A DNA stretch of 64,000 nucleotides. Source: Thalassotalea fonticola (GTDB lineage Bacteria > Pseudomonadota > Gammaproteobacteria > Enterobacterales > Alteromonadaceae). Shown piece by piece: positions 1 through 9,092 of the stretch (its first letter is position 1; each line of letters opens with the position of its first letter). The position numbers and the translations under genes are program-made. The stretch lies in contig NZ_CP136600.1 in the NCBI RefSeq assembly GCF_032911225.1, forward strand, positions 992,001 through 1,056,000, written 5' to 3'. The notes below the pieces were generated by a model that did not search any database, was not told the origin of the DNA, and saw only the letters and a program-made list of their open reading frames with translations.

Positions 1-81
1 TTTATCTAACTCTTTGCGAGACCGATAAAGGTTCAGCTCTTGCTGTTTAGCAAGTTGTGGCTTTATAAAAGAAAAGGACAT
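1..81 (-). CDS. bioF: 8-amino-7-oxononanoate synthase, N-terminal fragment (cut by window edge)
   Basis: An open frame starts at the ATG at 81 and runs off the left edge. It encodes about 27 residues beginning MSFSFIKPQLAKQQ and continuing to an LYRSRKELD-like stretch, which resembles the N-terminal helix of pyridoxal-phosphate AON synthases. It begins 14 bases after the bioB stop on the same strand, the usual bioB-bioF order. The product would condense pimeloyl-ACP with alanine in biotin synthesis. The call rests on gene order plus a short N-terminus, so it is likely but not certain. Confidence 0.65.
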   Translation of the reverse strand, partial: MSFSFIKPQLAKQQELNLYRSRKELDK

Positions 82-95
82 TTAACTAACTGAAC

Positions 96-1157
96 TTACT
101 TAGCAGTTGCGTCGTAAAACAAGTCTTTGTTTTCACTGTTTACAATAGCTGTTCTTAGGGCATATTCTTCGTCGGCTTGTTGCCCTTCTGTTTGTGCGTT
201 TAATCGTTCTGTATTAATACCTAACTTTTTAAATAACATCATATCGGCATCAGCTTCAGGGTTATCAGTAGTCAGTAATTTACAGCCATAGAAAATAGAA
301 TTTGCACCGGCAAGGAAACACATTGCTTGCATTTGCTCATTCATAGCATCACGTCCTGCAGATAAACGAACGTGAGATCCTGGCATCATAATACGGGCAA
401 CAGCGATACAGCGAATAAAGTCGAAGTTATCTAAATCTGCAACATCAGCTAACGGTGTACCATCAATTTTAACCAACATGTTAATTGGCACACTTTCTGG
501 TTGTTTATCAAGATTGGCGAGTTGTACTAATAATGATGCCCGATCAACTGAAGTTTCGCCAAGGCCCATAATACCGCCACTACACACTTTCATGCCAGAT
601 CCACGTACATTGTCTAAGGTGTTCAATCTGTCTTGATAAGTTCGCGTTGTAATAATTTGGTTATAATGCTCAGGTGACGTATCTAAGTTGTGATTGTAGT
701 AATCTAAACCTGCATCACTTAGCGTATCAGCTTGCTCTTTTGACAACATTCCAAGCGTCATACAGGTTTCCAGTCCTAATTCTCGAACTCCCTCGACCAT
801 CTTTACAATATGAGGCATATCTCTTGCCTTTGGATTTCTCCACCCAGCCCCCATACAAAAACGAGTAGAGCCTTGTGCTTTAGCCTTTTTAGCCGCTTCC
901 AGTACATTCTCTACTTCCATTAATTTTTCTTTATCAACATCGGTACTGTATCTGGCACTTTGAGAACAATATTTGCAATCTTCTGGGCATGCGCCTGTTT
1001 TTATTGACAATAAAGTGCTTACTTGTACTTCATTTGGATTAAAATTGGCGCGATGTACTGTTTGTGCTTGAAACATTAGATCGTTAAACGGTAAATTGAA
1101 AAGTGCTTGTACTTCAGATACGGTCCAATCGTTTCGGACAATGGCATTAATAGACAT
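96..1157 (-). CDS. bioB: Biotin synthase
   Basis: Radical-SAM enzyme that inserts sulfur into dethiobiotin, the last step of biotin synthesis. The 353-residue product has the CxxxCxxC cluster motif at Cys57, Cys61 and Cys64 (context [17 protein letters not shown]), which binds the SAM-cleaving 4Fe-4S cluster. Downstream are the family's GAGWRNP and [11 protein letters not shown] segments. Length matches the family (about 345-350). An AGAGA stretch precedes the ATG. It is transcribed away from bioA and is followed at once by bioF, so it probably heads a bioBF(CD) operon controlled from the shared bioA-bioB spacer. Confidence 0.97.
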   Translation of the reverse strand: MSINAIVRNDWTVSEVQALFNLPFNDLMFQAQTVHRANFNPNEVQVSTLLSIKTGACPEDCKYCSQSARYSTDVDKEKLMEVENVLEAAKKAKAQGSTRFCMGAGWRNPKARDMPHIVKMVEGVRELGLETCMTLGMLSKEQADTLSDAGLDYYNHNLDTSPEHYNQIITTRTYQDRLNTLDNVRGSGMKVCSGGIMGLGETSVDRASLLVQLANLDKQPESVPINMLVKIDGTPLADVADLDNFDFIRCIAVARIMMPGSHVRLSAGRDAMNEQMQAMCFLAGANSIFYGCKLLTTDNPEADADMMLFKKLGINTERLNAQTEGQQADEEYALRTAIVNSENKDLFYDATAK

Positions 1158-1235
1158 AAAATTCTCTGTGAATGTAACGGATATAAGTTATTGCAAGTAT
1201 TGCGTTTAATAGGTAGTCTAACTTTCTCAATCATC

Positions 1236-1268
1236 CTGTCAACTAACTAAAAGTTTATTTGTTTACCT
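1236..1268. promoter_or_regulatory. Candidate BirA operator between bioB and bioA
   Basis: The half-sites CTGTCAACT (1236-1244) and TGTTTACCT (1260-1268) each match 6 of 9 positions of the gammaproteobacterial BirA operator halves (TTGTAAACC and GGTTTACAA), with the expected 15-base spacing. The site lies in the divergent bioB/bioA spacer, where BirA usually represses both directions. The match is imperfect, so this is a candidate supported mainly by spacing and location. Confidence 0.5.
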
Positions 1269-2570
1269 ATGGTTAAAAATTATACAGCCATTTTGATGTA
1301 TGACCAAGAACATCTTTGGCATCCCTATACTTCAATGAATTCTCCCTTACCCTCTTATCTTGTAGAACACGCTGATGGTGTATATTTACATTTAGCCAGC
1401 GGTGAAAAAGTAATCGACGGTATGTCTTCTTGGTGGTCAGTCGTGCATGGTTATAATCACCCAGTGTTAAATGCAGCGATGAAAGCTCAAATTGATAAGT
1501 TTTCACATGTGATGTTTGGCGGCTTAACCCATACTCCGGCGATAGAATTAGCCGAAAAGCTTATCAGCTTAACACCACAAGGATTAAATAAAGTATTTCT
1601 TGCTGATAGTGGCTCAGTTGCGGTTGAAGTTGCTATCAAGATGGCTATCCAATACCAACACAGTAAACGTAAACTTAATAAAAACAAAATGCTGACCATT
1701 AAAAATGGTTACCATGGCGATACATTTGCCGCGATGTCAGTCTGCGATCCTGTTAATGGTATGCACCAATTATTCAGCGGCTTTATCACTGAAAACTTTT
1801 TTGCTGATGCTCCACAAATTGGTTTTGATCAGCAATGGCATGAAGCAGACTTAGACAGTTTAAAACAGCAATTTAGTGATAACCATCATCATATCGCTGC
1901 ACTTATACTAGAGCCAATAGTGCAAGGCGCTGGTGGTATGCGTTTTTATCACCCTGAATTTTTAAAAGCTTGCCGAACATTATGTGATCAATACGATGTG
2001 TTGCTGATTGCCGATGAAATTGCCACTGGATTTGGCCGAAGTGGAAAGTTATTTGCCTGCGAACATGCAGATATCAGCCCTGATATTTTATGCTTAGGTA
2101 AAGCCTTAACCGGAGGCTACTTAACACTTGCCGCGACTCTATGTACTGATCATGTTGCTACAACCATTAGTGAAGGAGAAGCTGGCGTATTTATGCACGG
2201 TCCAACATTTATGGGCAACCCACTCGCATGCGCGGCGGCAAATGCGAGTCTAGATTTGCTTATTGAAAACGATTGGAAAAATCAGGTAAGTAATATTGAA
2301 TCACAATTAAACGCAGAACTCTTGCCATTATCCAAACATGACAACGTAGCAAACGTTCGAGTACTTGGTGCCATTGGCGTAATTGAAGCTAAGTACCCAG
2401 TAAATATGGCCATTATTCAACAAAAATTTGTTGAACTTGGTGTTTGGATAAGACCATTTGGTAAGCTTATTTATATCATGCCACCGTTTGTGATCAATAA
2501 TACTGAATTGACGAAATTAACCAGCGCAATCGCTGAAGTAGTTCAATGTGCTGAAGTTTTTAATAAATAA
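1269..2570 (+). CDS. bioA: Adenosylmethionine-8-amino-7-oxononanoate aminotransferase
   Basis: PLP-dependent class III aminotransferase that makes 7,8-diaminopelargonate from KAPA using SAM as amino donor. Seen: the WHPYTSM substrate segment near the N-terminus, the SGSVAVE phosphate-binding region, DEIATGFGRSG, and the PLP lysine at about Lys278 in LGKALTGGY. At 433 residues it is near the family norm (about 430). The start is uncertain: the ATG at 1296 (MYDQEHLWHPY) would give an N-terminus closer in length to E. coli BioA and would move the candidate BirA site away from the start codon. Neither start has a clear Shine-Dalgarno sequence. Divergent from bioB. Confidence 0.95.
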   Translation: MVKNYTAILMYDQEHLWHPYTSMNSPLPSYLVEHADGVYLHLASGEKVIDGMSSWWSVVHGYNHPVLNAAMKAQIDKFSHVMFGGLTHTPAIELAEKLISLTPQGLNKVFLADSGSVAVEVAIKMAIQYQHSKRKLNKNKMLTIKNGYHGDTFAAMSVCDPVNGMHQLFSGFITENFFADAPQIGFDQQWHEADLDSLKQQFSDNHHHIAALILEPIVQGAGGMRFYHPEFLKACRTLCDQYDVLLIADEIATGFGRSGKLFACEHADISPDILCLGKALTGGYLTLAATLCTDHVATTISEGEAGVFMHGPTFMGNPLACAAANASLDLLIENDWKNQVSNIESQLNAELLPLSKHDNVANVRVLGAIGVIEAKYPVNMAIIQQKFVELGVWIRPFGKLIYIMPPFVINNTELTKLTSAIAEVVQCAEVFNK

Positions 2571-2618
2571 AGCTATTTTGCCGAAAAATTGGCTGATAAC
2601 GTTAAGTATTACTTGAGT

Positions 2619-2633
2619 CTACGCTGAGCGTAG
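2619..2633. promoter_or_regulatory. Perfect inverted repeat upstream of asnS
   Basis: The 15-base sequence CTACGCTGAGCGTAG has 7-base arms around one central base and lies about 95 bases before the asnS start. It could be a regulator site or a short hairpin. There is no T-run after it, so it is not a convincing terminator for bioA. No known regulator is assigned. Confidence 0.35.
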
Positions 2634-2727
2634 GTAAAATACATCAATCCAATAAGTGCATATTTTATATTAAAATTTATATGCAGCTATTAATTTAATA
2701 ATTATTCAAAATAAAATGAGGTCAATA

Positions 2728-4128
2728 ATGACATTTACTGCAATTACTGATGCCCTAGCGGGTAAATCAGCTGTTGGCGATACAGTAACAGTAAAGGGTT
2801 GGATCAGAACCCGCCGCGACTCTAAAGCCGGTATTTCCTTTTTAGCAATTCACGATGGTTCGTGTTTCGATCCTATTCAAGCAGTTGTACCAAGTGATTT
2901 GAATAATTACGAAGAAGAAGTTTTAAAATTAACAACTGGCGCATCTGTTGCTGTGACGGGTACGTTAGTTGAATCTATGGGTAAAGGGCAATCGTTTGAA
3001 ATTCAAGCCACACAAGTTGAAGTGCTTGGTTTCGTTGAAGACCCTGATACTTATCCTATGGCAGCAAAACGTCATTCAATTGAATTCTTACGTGAACAAG
3101 CGCATTTACGTAATCGCACAAACATAGGTGGCGCCGTAACTCGCGTACGTAACTGTTTAGCACAAGCTATTCACCGATTCATGCATGAAAAAGGTTACTT
3201 TTGGATCAGCACACCACTTATCACCGGCTCTGATACCGAAGGTGCTGGTGAAATGTTCCGTGTAAGTACGTTAGATTTAGAAAACTTACCTCGTGATGAT
3301 AAAGGTGCCGTTGATTACACAGAAGATTTCTTCGGTAAAGAAACATTCCTAACGGTATCTGGTCAACTTAACGCTGAAACACTTGCCTGTGCCATGTCTA
3401 AGGTTTATACCTTTGGACCAACATTTCGTGCTGAAAATTCAAATACCTCGCGTCATTTAGCTGAGTTTTGGATGATGGAACCTGAAATTGCCTTTGCTGA
3501 TTTAGGCGATGCAGCAACACTTGCTGAAGAAATGTTACGTTATGTCTTTAAAGCTGTTTTAAAAGAACGCCCAGATGATATGGCTTTTTTCCAACAGCGT
3601 GTTGATAAAACCGTTATTGACCGTCTGCAATCAGTTGTTGATTCTGACTTTGTTCGTATGGATTACACTGATGCAATCGATATCTTACAAAAATGTGGTA
3701 AGAAATTTGAAAACAAGGTTGAATGGGGGGTAGATTTAAATTCTGAACACGAACGCTACCTTGCTGAAGAATATGTTAAAGGCCCATTAGTATTAATGAA
3801 CTACCCGAAAGACATTAAAGCGTTTTACATGCGCTTAAATGATGACGGTAAAACAGTTGCTGCTATGGATGTACTTGCTCCTGGCATTGGTGAAATCATT
3901 GGTGGTGCACAACGTGAAGAACGTTTAGATGTACTTGATATGCGTTTAGATGAAATGGGCTTAGATAAAGCGGATTATAGTTGGTACCGCGATCTACGTC
4001 GTTATGGTACTGTACCTCACGCTGGCTTCGGCTTAGGTTTTGAACGTTTAGTTGTTTATGCAACTGGCATGCAAAACGTACGTGACGTGATCCCATTCCC
4101 TCGTACACCAAACAATGCAGATTATTAA
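2728..4128 (+). CDS. asnS: Asparaginyl-tRNA synthetase
   Basis: Class IIb aminoacyl-tRNA synthetase that charges tRNA-Asn. The N-terminal OB-fold anticodon-binding domain ([17 protein letters not shown]) is followed by the class II catalytic domain with motif 2 ([21 protein letters not shown] region) and motif 3 ([12 protein letters not shown]). The start at 2728 is chosen over the in-frame ATG at 2716 because a GAGG Shine-Dalgarno sits 8-9 bases before it; this gives 466 residues, the E. coli length. Single-gene unit ended by a strong terminator. Confidence 0.97.
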   Translation: MTFTAITDALAGKSAVGDTVTVKGWIRTRRDSKAGISFLAIHDGSCFDPIQAVVPSDLNNYEEEVLKLTTGASVAVTGTLVESMGKGQSFEIQATQVEVLGFVEDPDTYPMAAKRHSIEFLREQAHLRNRTNIGGAVTRVRNCLAQAIHRFMHEKGYFWISTPLITGSDTEGAGEMFRVSTLDLENLPRDDKGAVDYTEDFFGKETFLTVSGQLNAETLACAMSKVYTFGPTFRAENSNTSRHLAEFWMMEPEIAFADLGDAATLAEEMLRYVFKAVLKERPDDMAFFQQRVDKTVIDRLQSVVDSDFVRMDYTDAIDILQKCGKKFENKVEWGVDLNSEHERYLAEEYVKGPLVLMNYPKDIKAFYMRLNDDGKTVAAMDVLAPGIGEIIGGAQREERLDVLDMRLDEMGLDKADYSWYRDLRRYGTVPHAGFGLGFERLVVYATGMQNVRDVIPFPRTPNNADY

Positions 4129-4163
4129 TAATTCTGCAGCGCATTATTATCAGTTTTAAATCC

Positions 4164-4188
4164 AAAAAGGCGCTATGCGCCTTTTTTT
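4164..4188 (+). terminator. Intrinsic terminator of asnS
   Basis: GGCGC-TAT-GCGCC stem flanked by an A-run and seven T residues, starting 35 bases after the asnS stop. The flanking A and T runs also let it act on leftward transcription. Confidence 0.85.
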
Positions 4189-4231
4189 GATCTTTAAAAT
4201 AGCAAAGCTAATTCAACTTTGTTGGACTACA

Positions 4232-4696
4232 TTAAGTGATAGAGTGAAATGAAGAATTCAACAGTTTACTTAAATCGTTGGGAGCAATTTCAATTTCTAA
4301 ACCTCTCTTGCCAGCACTAACAAAAATAGATTGATGAAGTACGGCGCTTTCATCTATTACGGTAGGTAATAATCGCTTTTGTCCTAATGGACTGACTCCA
4401 CCTAATACATAGCCAGAGCTTCTTTCGACAGCTTTCGGATCTGCCATTGCTACTTTTTTTGATTTACTCGCTTTGGCGAATCGTTTTAGGTTTAATTGCT
4501 GCTCCACCGGTACAATGGCAACCAGCAATTTATTTTGTTCATTAACAACCACCAAGGTTTTAAATACCCTGTTGGCAGCTACGTTAAGTTTTTCAGCGGC
4601 TTCCAGGCCATAGGACAAAGCGTTTTCATTATGAATGTAGTGATGGATTGTGTAATCTATTTTATGCTTATTCGCAGTATTTATTGCAGGAGTCAT
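4232..4696 (-). CDS. ybaK: Cys-tRNA(Pro) deacylase, YbaK/EbsC family
   Basis: Trans-editing enzyme of the YbaK/ProRS-INS family that hydrolyses Cys-tRNA(Pro) formed by prolyl-tRNA synthetase. The 154-residue protein shows the family's VFKTLVV segment, the conserved lysine region, and the GGVSPLGQKRLLPTVID stretch typical of YbaK. Family length is about 155-160. It starts 3 bases after the stop of the nitroreductase gene, so the two are co-transcribed; no functional link is evident. Confidence 0.92.
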   Translation of the reverse strand: MTPAINTANKHKIDYTIHHYIHNENALSYGLEAAEKLNVAANRVFKTLVVVNEQNKLLVAIVPVEQQLNLKRFAKASKSKKVAMADPKAVERSSGYVLGGVSPLGQKRLLPTVIDESAVLHQSIFVSAGKRGLEIEIAPNDLSKLLNSSFHSIT

Positions 4697-4699
4697 AGA

Positions 4700-5251
4700 T
4701 CACAGCCACTTATCAATAAAGTCCGCAACTGGCTTTCTTGATTTATTTGTTAGTTCTCGGCTTTTAGTACCTATATAAATAAAGCCGACGATATCATTTT
4801 CTGCAGAAATCCCGAGACCATCTTTTACCACATTGCTATATGCCACATCTCCCGTACGCCACATTGCACCATAACCTAGAGAGGTACTTGCCATTTGTAT
4901 GGCATGAGCAGCACAACCGGCTGTAACTAATTGTTCTTGTTTAGGCACTTTCGGGTGTTGTTTATAATCAGTTGATACCACAATAAGTAACGGTGCTCGA
5001 TAGGCCATTTTCTCGGCCTTGGCAATTTTAACATTATCCTCAGTTAACGCTTTAATCGCGCGTACATAAATACTGGTTAACTTAGCTAAACCAGCACCTT
5101 GTATTTGATGAAATTTATAAGGGTTTAGACCTGCATGGTCGGGAACCGCCATGGCAGTAGCAAAAATGCTATCTAATTGTTCAGGTGATGGCGCAGGTTC
5201 TGCTAAGAAGCCATTTGACTGTCTTGCTAATAAAAATTCAATTGCCGACAT
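4700..5251 (-). CDS. ydjA: Nitroreductase family protein, YdjA-like
   Basis: FMN-dependent NAD(P)H oxidoreductase of the small YdjA group. The 183-residue protein has the N-terminal LLARQSN segment (FMN phosphate binding), the AVPDHAGLNPYKF stretch that matches the APDH...PW signature of YdjA, and a C-terminal GFIYIGT segment. These proteins are minimal homodimeric nitroreductases whose natural substrate is not settled. First gene of a two-gene unit with ybaK. Confidence 0.88.
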   Translation of the reverse strand: MSAIEFLLARQSNGFLAEPAPSPEQLDSIFATAMAVPDHAGLNPYKFHQIQGAGLAKLTSIYVRAIKALTEDNVKIAKAEKMAYRAPLLIVVSTDYKQHPKVPKQEQLVTAGCAAHAIQMASTSLGYGAMWRTGDVAYSNVVKDGLGISAENDIVGFIYIGTKSRELTNKSRKPVADFIDKWL

Positions 5252-5358
5252 ATAGTAAATTTGAAAAAGAAATCGATGTTATAAATTAACATAAAAAGGC
5301 CTGAATAGTAATATTCAACAATTGCAGGCCAGGTAAACATGATCTGTTTAAGTAATAT

Positions 5359-6054
5359 TTATTCGATTTTTTTTAAATCATCTTCTTCTGGTTTAAAAAG
5401 CCAATAATCTAAACTCACATATCGACCTGCACCAATAAAAAATAATGCTAATAACATAATAAAATAGGTAGAAGCGAATTCAATGCCGTTATTGAGTATT
5501 ACCACATTGCCTTTTTCATACAGCCAATCGGGATTACCATTTTGATCAACAATTTCTTTAATTTTGGTTAGTCTTGTTCCCGCATCTTCACTATTTTGTA
5601 AACTATTATCTGCACTTTCAAAGCCAACCCAAGAAAAAACTTGGGCAGAACTGGTTGCTGGATTGGTCGGAGTAATCGCAAACCAGCCATTGTCTAAATG
5701 AACCGTGGTTGCAGCAACAATCATAGTAATCATTAACGGAATACTAAATAAGCGTGTTGCTAGGCCTATTAATAATAGCCAGCCGCCAAAAAACTCTGTC
5801 CATGCGGCTAAATTAGCTAACAAATCTGGAAACGGTAAACCTAAGCCCCACTCGGCATTGCCAAACCATTGTACAATTTCGGGTTTAACCATAATTTGTT
5901 CAAAAAGATCAAGCTCGCTATTACTTAATTGCATCTTGTTATAGCCCGCAATAATAAATACTGGCGCTAAAAAGATCCTTAATAATAAAGCAGGTATTGC
6001 ATCAAGCTTAAGTAACTTATCAACAACCGTGTTGTATAAATTTATAATATTCAT
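5359..6054 (-). CDS. DoxX family membrane protein
   Basis: Membrane protein of 231 residues with the DoxX/SURF4-like four-helix core: LLRIFLAPVFIIAGYNKM near the N-terminus, the AWTEFFGGWLLLIGLATRL helix, a third helix (IPLMITMIVAAT), and a last one near residues 195-215. Residues about 125-185 form a hydrophilic insert between the last two helices that short DoxX proteins lack. It resembles the HvfX-type DoxX proteins found near copper-binding RiPP genes, but no such precursor or partner gene is adjacent. An AAAGGA Shine-Dalgarno precedes the ATG. Exact role unknown. Confidence 0.8.
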   Translation of the reverse strand: MNIINLYNTVVDKLLKLDAIPALLLRIFLAPVFIIAGYNKMQLSNSELDLFEQIMVKPEIVQWFGNAEWGLGLPFPDLLANLAAWTEFFGGWLLLIGLATRLFSIPLMITMIVAATTVHLDNGWFAITPTNPATSSAQVFSWVGFESADNSLQNSEDAGTRLTKIKEIVDQNGNPDWLYEKGNVVILNNGIEFASTYFIMLLALFFIGAGRYVSLDYWLFKPEEDDLKKIE

Positions 6055-6269
6055 AATTGTCCTTTAAATTAGTTTTATTTCTTTTTTTCAATAACTAATA
6101 AGAACATTGTAGTTCAATTTATATTTCATACATTTTTAATAAACCAATATTTACTCAGTTTGTGTGTTTAATTGTAAGTATTTTTTAATAAATGATAGTT
6201 TGCAAAGATCTTTTATTGATTGCGATGTATATTAAGATAAGTAGAATTTTCAACAAGACGTGAGGATAT

Positions 6270-8141
6270 ATGTCTGAAAAACCAAGTGTTATTAAAAAAG
6301 TATTGAAAAAGTTATGGGCGATAATAAACACTTCTAGAAAGGTGTTTTTAAATTTAGTTTTTTTTGGCTTTTTGATCTTCTTATATAGTGTATTAACCGA
6401 TGATTCCCACGAAGTTAAAATCCCCAATGAAACCGCGTTAGTGCTAAACTTTTACGGTACAATTGTTGAACAAAAACATGAAGTTGACCCGGCCGACGCT
6501 ATCATGCAAGAAGCGTTTAATCAAAAAGAAGAAAATCCTGAAATGTTAATCACAGATATTAAAAATGTGATTAAGACAGCTAAGAATGATGATCGAATAA
6601 AAACATTGGTTCTATACCCACAAAATCTTAAACGTGCTGGTTTACATCACTTACAAGAGATAGGCGCAGCTATTAATGACTTTAAACAATCAGGAAAAGA
6701 AGTTGTCGCCTTCGGTGATTACTTCTCTCAAGATCAATATTTTTTAGCGTCTTACGCCGATAAAGTATGGATTAACCCAGAAGGCGCAATAGTACTTGAA
6801 GGTTTTGGCCGCTATAGAACTTACTTCAAAGCAGCCTTGGAAAAACTTAATGTTACTCAGCATGTATTTAAAGTAGGAACATATAAATCTGCAGTAGAAC
6901 CTTACATTCGTGACAACATGTCTGAAGAGGCAAAGGAAGCCAACAAAGAATGGCTTACACAACTTTGGACTAGCTATAAACATGACGTTGCAGAAAATCG
7001 TAATATCGACATGAACGACTTTGATGAAACTGCGGTAGGGTTATTAGCTAAGCTTGAACAAGCCGAAGGTAGTTTTGCCGTTTATGCCCTCCAAAGCGGT
7101 TTAGTTGATGAACTTAGAACACGTGAACAAATACGCATTGCAATGATAGATAAAGTTGGCAAAGCTCATGCTGGTGATCAATATAACCAGATTAGTTATA
7201 AAGACTACTTAAAAGCTAATAAAGCACCTTTCCCTGTTGTTAACCCTATGACCGATAAAGTCGCAATTGTTGTTGCTAAAGGTACTATTTTAAATGGTGA
7301 TCAAGATCCAGGCACTATTGGTGGGGACTCTACGGCTAAACTTTTAAGAAAAGCTCGTTTAAACGATAAAGTTAAAGCTGTTGTATTAAGAGTCGACAGC
7401 GGTGGCGGCAGTGCTTATGCCTCAGAAATTATTCGTCAAGAAGTTGAATTATTAAAAGCCGCAGGAAAACCAGTTATCGCGTCAATGGCAAACTATGCTG
7501 CATCAGGTGGTTATTGGATTTCTGCATCGGCAAACGAAATTTGGGCATCGCCAAATACTATCACCGGATCTATAGGTATATTCGGCATGTTTCCAACCTT
7601 CGAACGTGCTCTTGATAAAATAGGCATTCATACTGACGGTGTTGGTACAACCGACTTGGCGGGGCTTAGCGTTAGCCGGCCATTAAATAAAGACATAGGT
7701 AACATTATTCAGGCAAGCATTAACCGTGGCTATAAAGAATTTATAACGTTAGTATCGGAAAATCGAGGAATGACGTTAGAAGAAGTAGACGCAATTGCTC
7801 AAGGCCGGGTTTGGACTGGTGCTAAGGCCCAAGAACTTGGTTTAGTCGATAAATTAGGGAATCTCGATGATGCCGTTATTGCTGCAGCTGATCGAGCAGG
7901 ATTAAAGGTTTACGATACTTGGCTCGTTGAAAAAGAGCTTAGTGCAAAAGATATGTTCTTAAGAAACATGTTTGAATCTGCACAAACATTTTTACCTGAA
8001 TCTGAATCACCAATGACAAGCTTAGCTAATCCTACTTTAAAGCAACGTATTATGAAAATGATTAATGAGTTTGAAAGCATTAACCAATTGAATGATCCCA
8101 GGGGTATTTATTCAGTCTGTTTAACTTGTGAAATGAATTAA
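6270..8141 (+). CDS. sppA: Signal peptide peptidase SppA, 67-kDa type
   Basis: Inner-membrane protease that degrades cleaved signal peptides. The single N-terminal membrane anchor (VFLNLVFFGFLIFLYSVL, about residues 25-42) is followed by two tandem S49 peptidase domains. The catalytic dyad is visible: lysine at about 206 in KVGTYKSAVEP (first domain) and serine at about 412 in NYAASGGYW (second domain), matching Lys209/Ser409 of E. coli SppA. Length 623 against 618 in E. coli. GAGG Shine-Dalgarno 8 bases before the ATG. Monocistronic, with a terminator behind it. Confidence 0.96.
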   Translation: MSEKPSVIKKVLKKLWAIINTSRKVFLNLVFFGFLIFLYSVLTDDSHEVKIPNETALVLNFYGTIVEQKHEVDPADAIMQEAFNQKEENPEMLITDIKNVIKTAKNDDRIKTLVLYPQNLKRAGLHHLQEIGAAINDFKQSGKEVVAFGDYFSQDQYFLASYADKVWINPEGAIVLEGFGRYRTYFKAALEKLNVTQHVFKVGTYKSAVEPYIRDNMSEEAKEANKEWLTQLWTSYKHDVAENRNIDMNDFDETAVGLLAKLEQAEGSFAVYALQSGLVDELRTREQIRIAMIDKVGKAHAGDQYNQISYKDYLKANKAPFPVVNPMTDKVAIVVAKGTILNGDQDPGTIGGDSTAKLLRKARLNDKVKAVVLRVDSGGGSAYASEIIRQEVELLKAAGKPVIASMANYAASGGYWISASANEIWASPNTITGSIGIFGMFPTFERALDKIGIHTDGVGTTDLAGLSVSRPLNKDIGNIIQASINRGYKEFITLVSENRGMTLEEVDAIAQGRVWTGAKAQELGLVDKLGNLDDAVIAAADRAGLKVYDTWLVEKELSAKDMFLRNMFESAQTFLPESESPMTSLANPTLKQRIMKMINEFESINQLNDPRGIYSVCLTCEMN

Positions 8142-8186
8142 CAGAGTAAGTCACACCCAAGCAAGACTAAAAATCTTGCTAAACTA

Positions 8187-8213
8187 AAATCGAGGATTTT
8201 TCCTCGATTTTTT
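8187..8213 (+). terminator. Intrinsic terminator of sppA
   Basis: Stem AATCGAGGA / TCCTCGATT with a TTTT loop followed by a T-rich tail. A second small hairpin (AGCAAGA...TCTTGCT) lies just before it. Confidence 0.85.
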
Positions 8214-8271
8214 ATTTTATACATACATATATTATGTACTTAGTACATCATCGTACATACAGGTTTAAGTT

Positions 8272-8778
8272 GTGAGATTCGAAACATTATCAAATAAACA
8301 TGCAGATTTACTATTCCAATTTGAGTTAGAAAATAGAGATTGGTTTGAAACATTAATAGCTTCAAGAGGAAATGACTTTTATACAGATAATGGATTTAAC
8401 AAACATTTTTCAACTTGCATTTCGGATGCAAAATTAGGCAGAGCTTATTCCGGTGTGCTTATTGAAAAAGGTGCAGTTGTAGCACGAGGGAACCTTAAAG
8501 GTATAGATACTAAAAACAAAATTTGCTCTGTTGGTTACCGTGTGGCAAAAAATAGTATTGGCAAAGGTTATGCCAGTTACTGTCTTGCAGAGTTAATTCG
8601 AACAGCAAATACCTCATATTCAATAAAGGAGCTAAAGGCACAAGTATTGGACAATAACCCTGTATCAAAAGCAGTGTTAGAAAAGTTAGGGTTTAAAGCT
8701 ACTCATCACGAGCATTATTTTACTGAGTTTAACGGAATAAATCTTGGGTGTGCAACATTTAATTTTGTATGTGCATAA
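8272..8778 (+). CDS. GNAT family N-acetyltransferase, RimJ/RimL-like
   Basis: Acetyl-CoA-dependent acetyltransferase of 168 residues. Seen: the beta-strand before motif A (ICSVGYRVAKN), the pyrophosphate-binding loop SIGKGYAS (R/Q-x-x-G-x-G/A type), and a C-terminal LDNNPVSKAVLEKLGFKA segment typical of RimJ/RimL-like enzymes. The start codon is GTG at 8272, with an AGGT about 10 bases upstream. Substrate unknown: the family includes ribosomal-protein, amino-acid and drug acetyltransferases. It stands alone, and the 314 bases behind it carry an attC-like inverted sequence, so gain by transfer is possible. Confidence 0.85.
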   Translation: MRFETLSNKHADLLFQFELENRDWFETLIASRGNDFYTDNGFNKHFSTCISDAKLGRAYSGVLIEKGAVVARGNLKGIDTKNKICSVGYRVAKNSIGKGYASYCLAELIRTANTSYSIKELKAQVLDNNPVSKAVLEKLGFKATHHEHYFTEFNGINLGCATFNFVCA

Positions 8779-9092
8779 TATGCGATTTAAGTATTAACAA
8801 GTGAGCGTTAAAGGCACTTTTAATTGGGTCGGATTGAGTCAAAAATACGATTTATCCTTCAGCCAGTTCGCTTTATGTGGTTTAGGTTTAGTAACGCTTT
8901 GGCATTTATAAAATGCTAGGAGCTGATATACAATTCTAGAAAAACAACGATCATACTGGCAAAATCCGGTACATATATTTTAGGAAAAGATTGTTTCGTG
9001 GCACATTATATTCTAAAAAAGTTCCCGACTTGCGCCGGGATCAAGTAGTTATTTATATTTAGAACATTCACAGATTGAAGGGACTATAAAAG
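8779..9092. other. Gene-free stretch with a possible degenerate attC-like sequence
   Basis: No convincing gene. From about 8795 the sequence TAACAAGTGAGCGTTAAAGG resembles the 5' end of Vibrio-type integron attC sites, and AGCGTTA recurs inverted as TAACGCT near 8895, about 90 bases on. The 3' core expected of a functional attC (GTTRRRY) is not clear. A short TCCCGACTTGCGCCGGGA hairpin lies near 9023-9040. It may be a decayed recombination site or coincidence. Confidence 0.25.
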
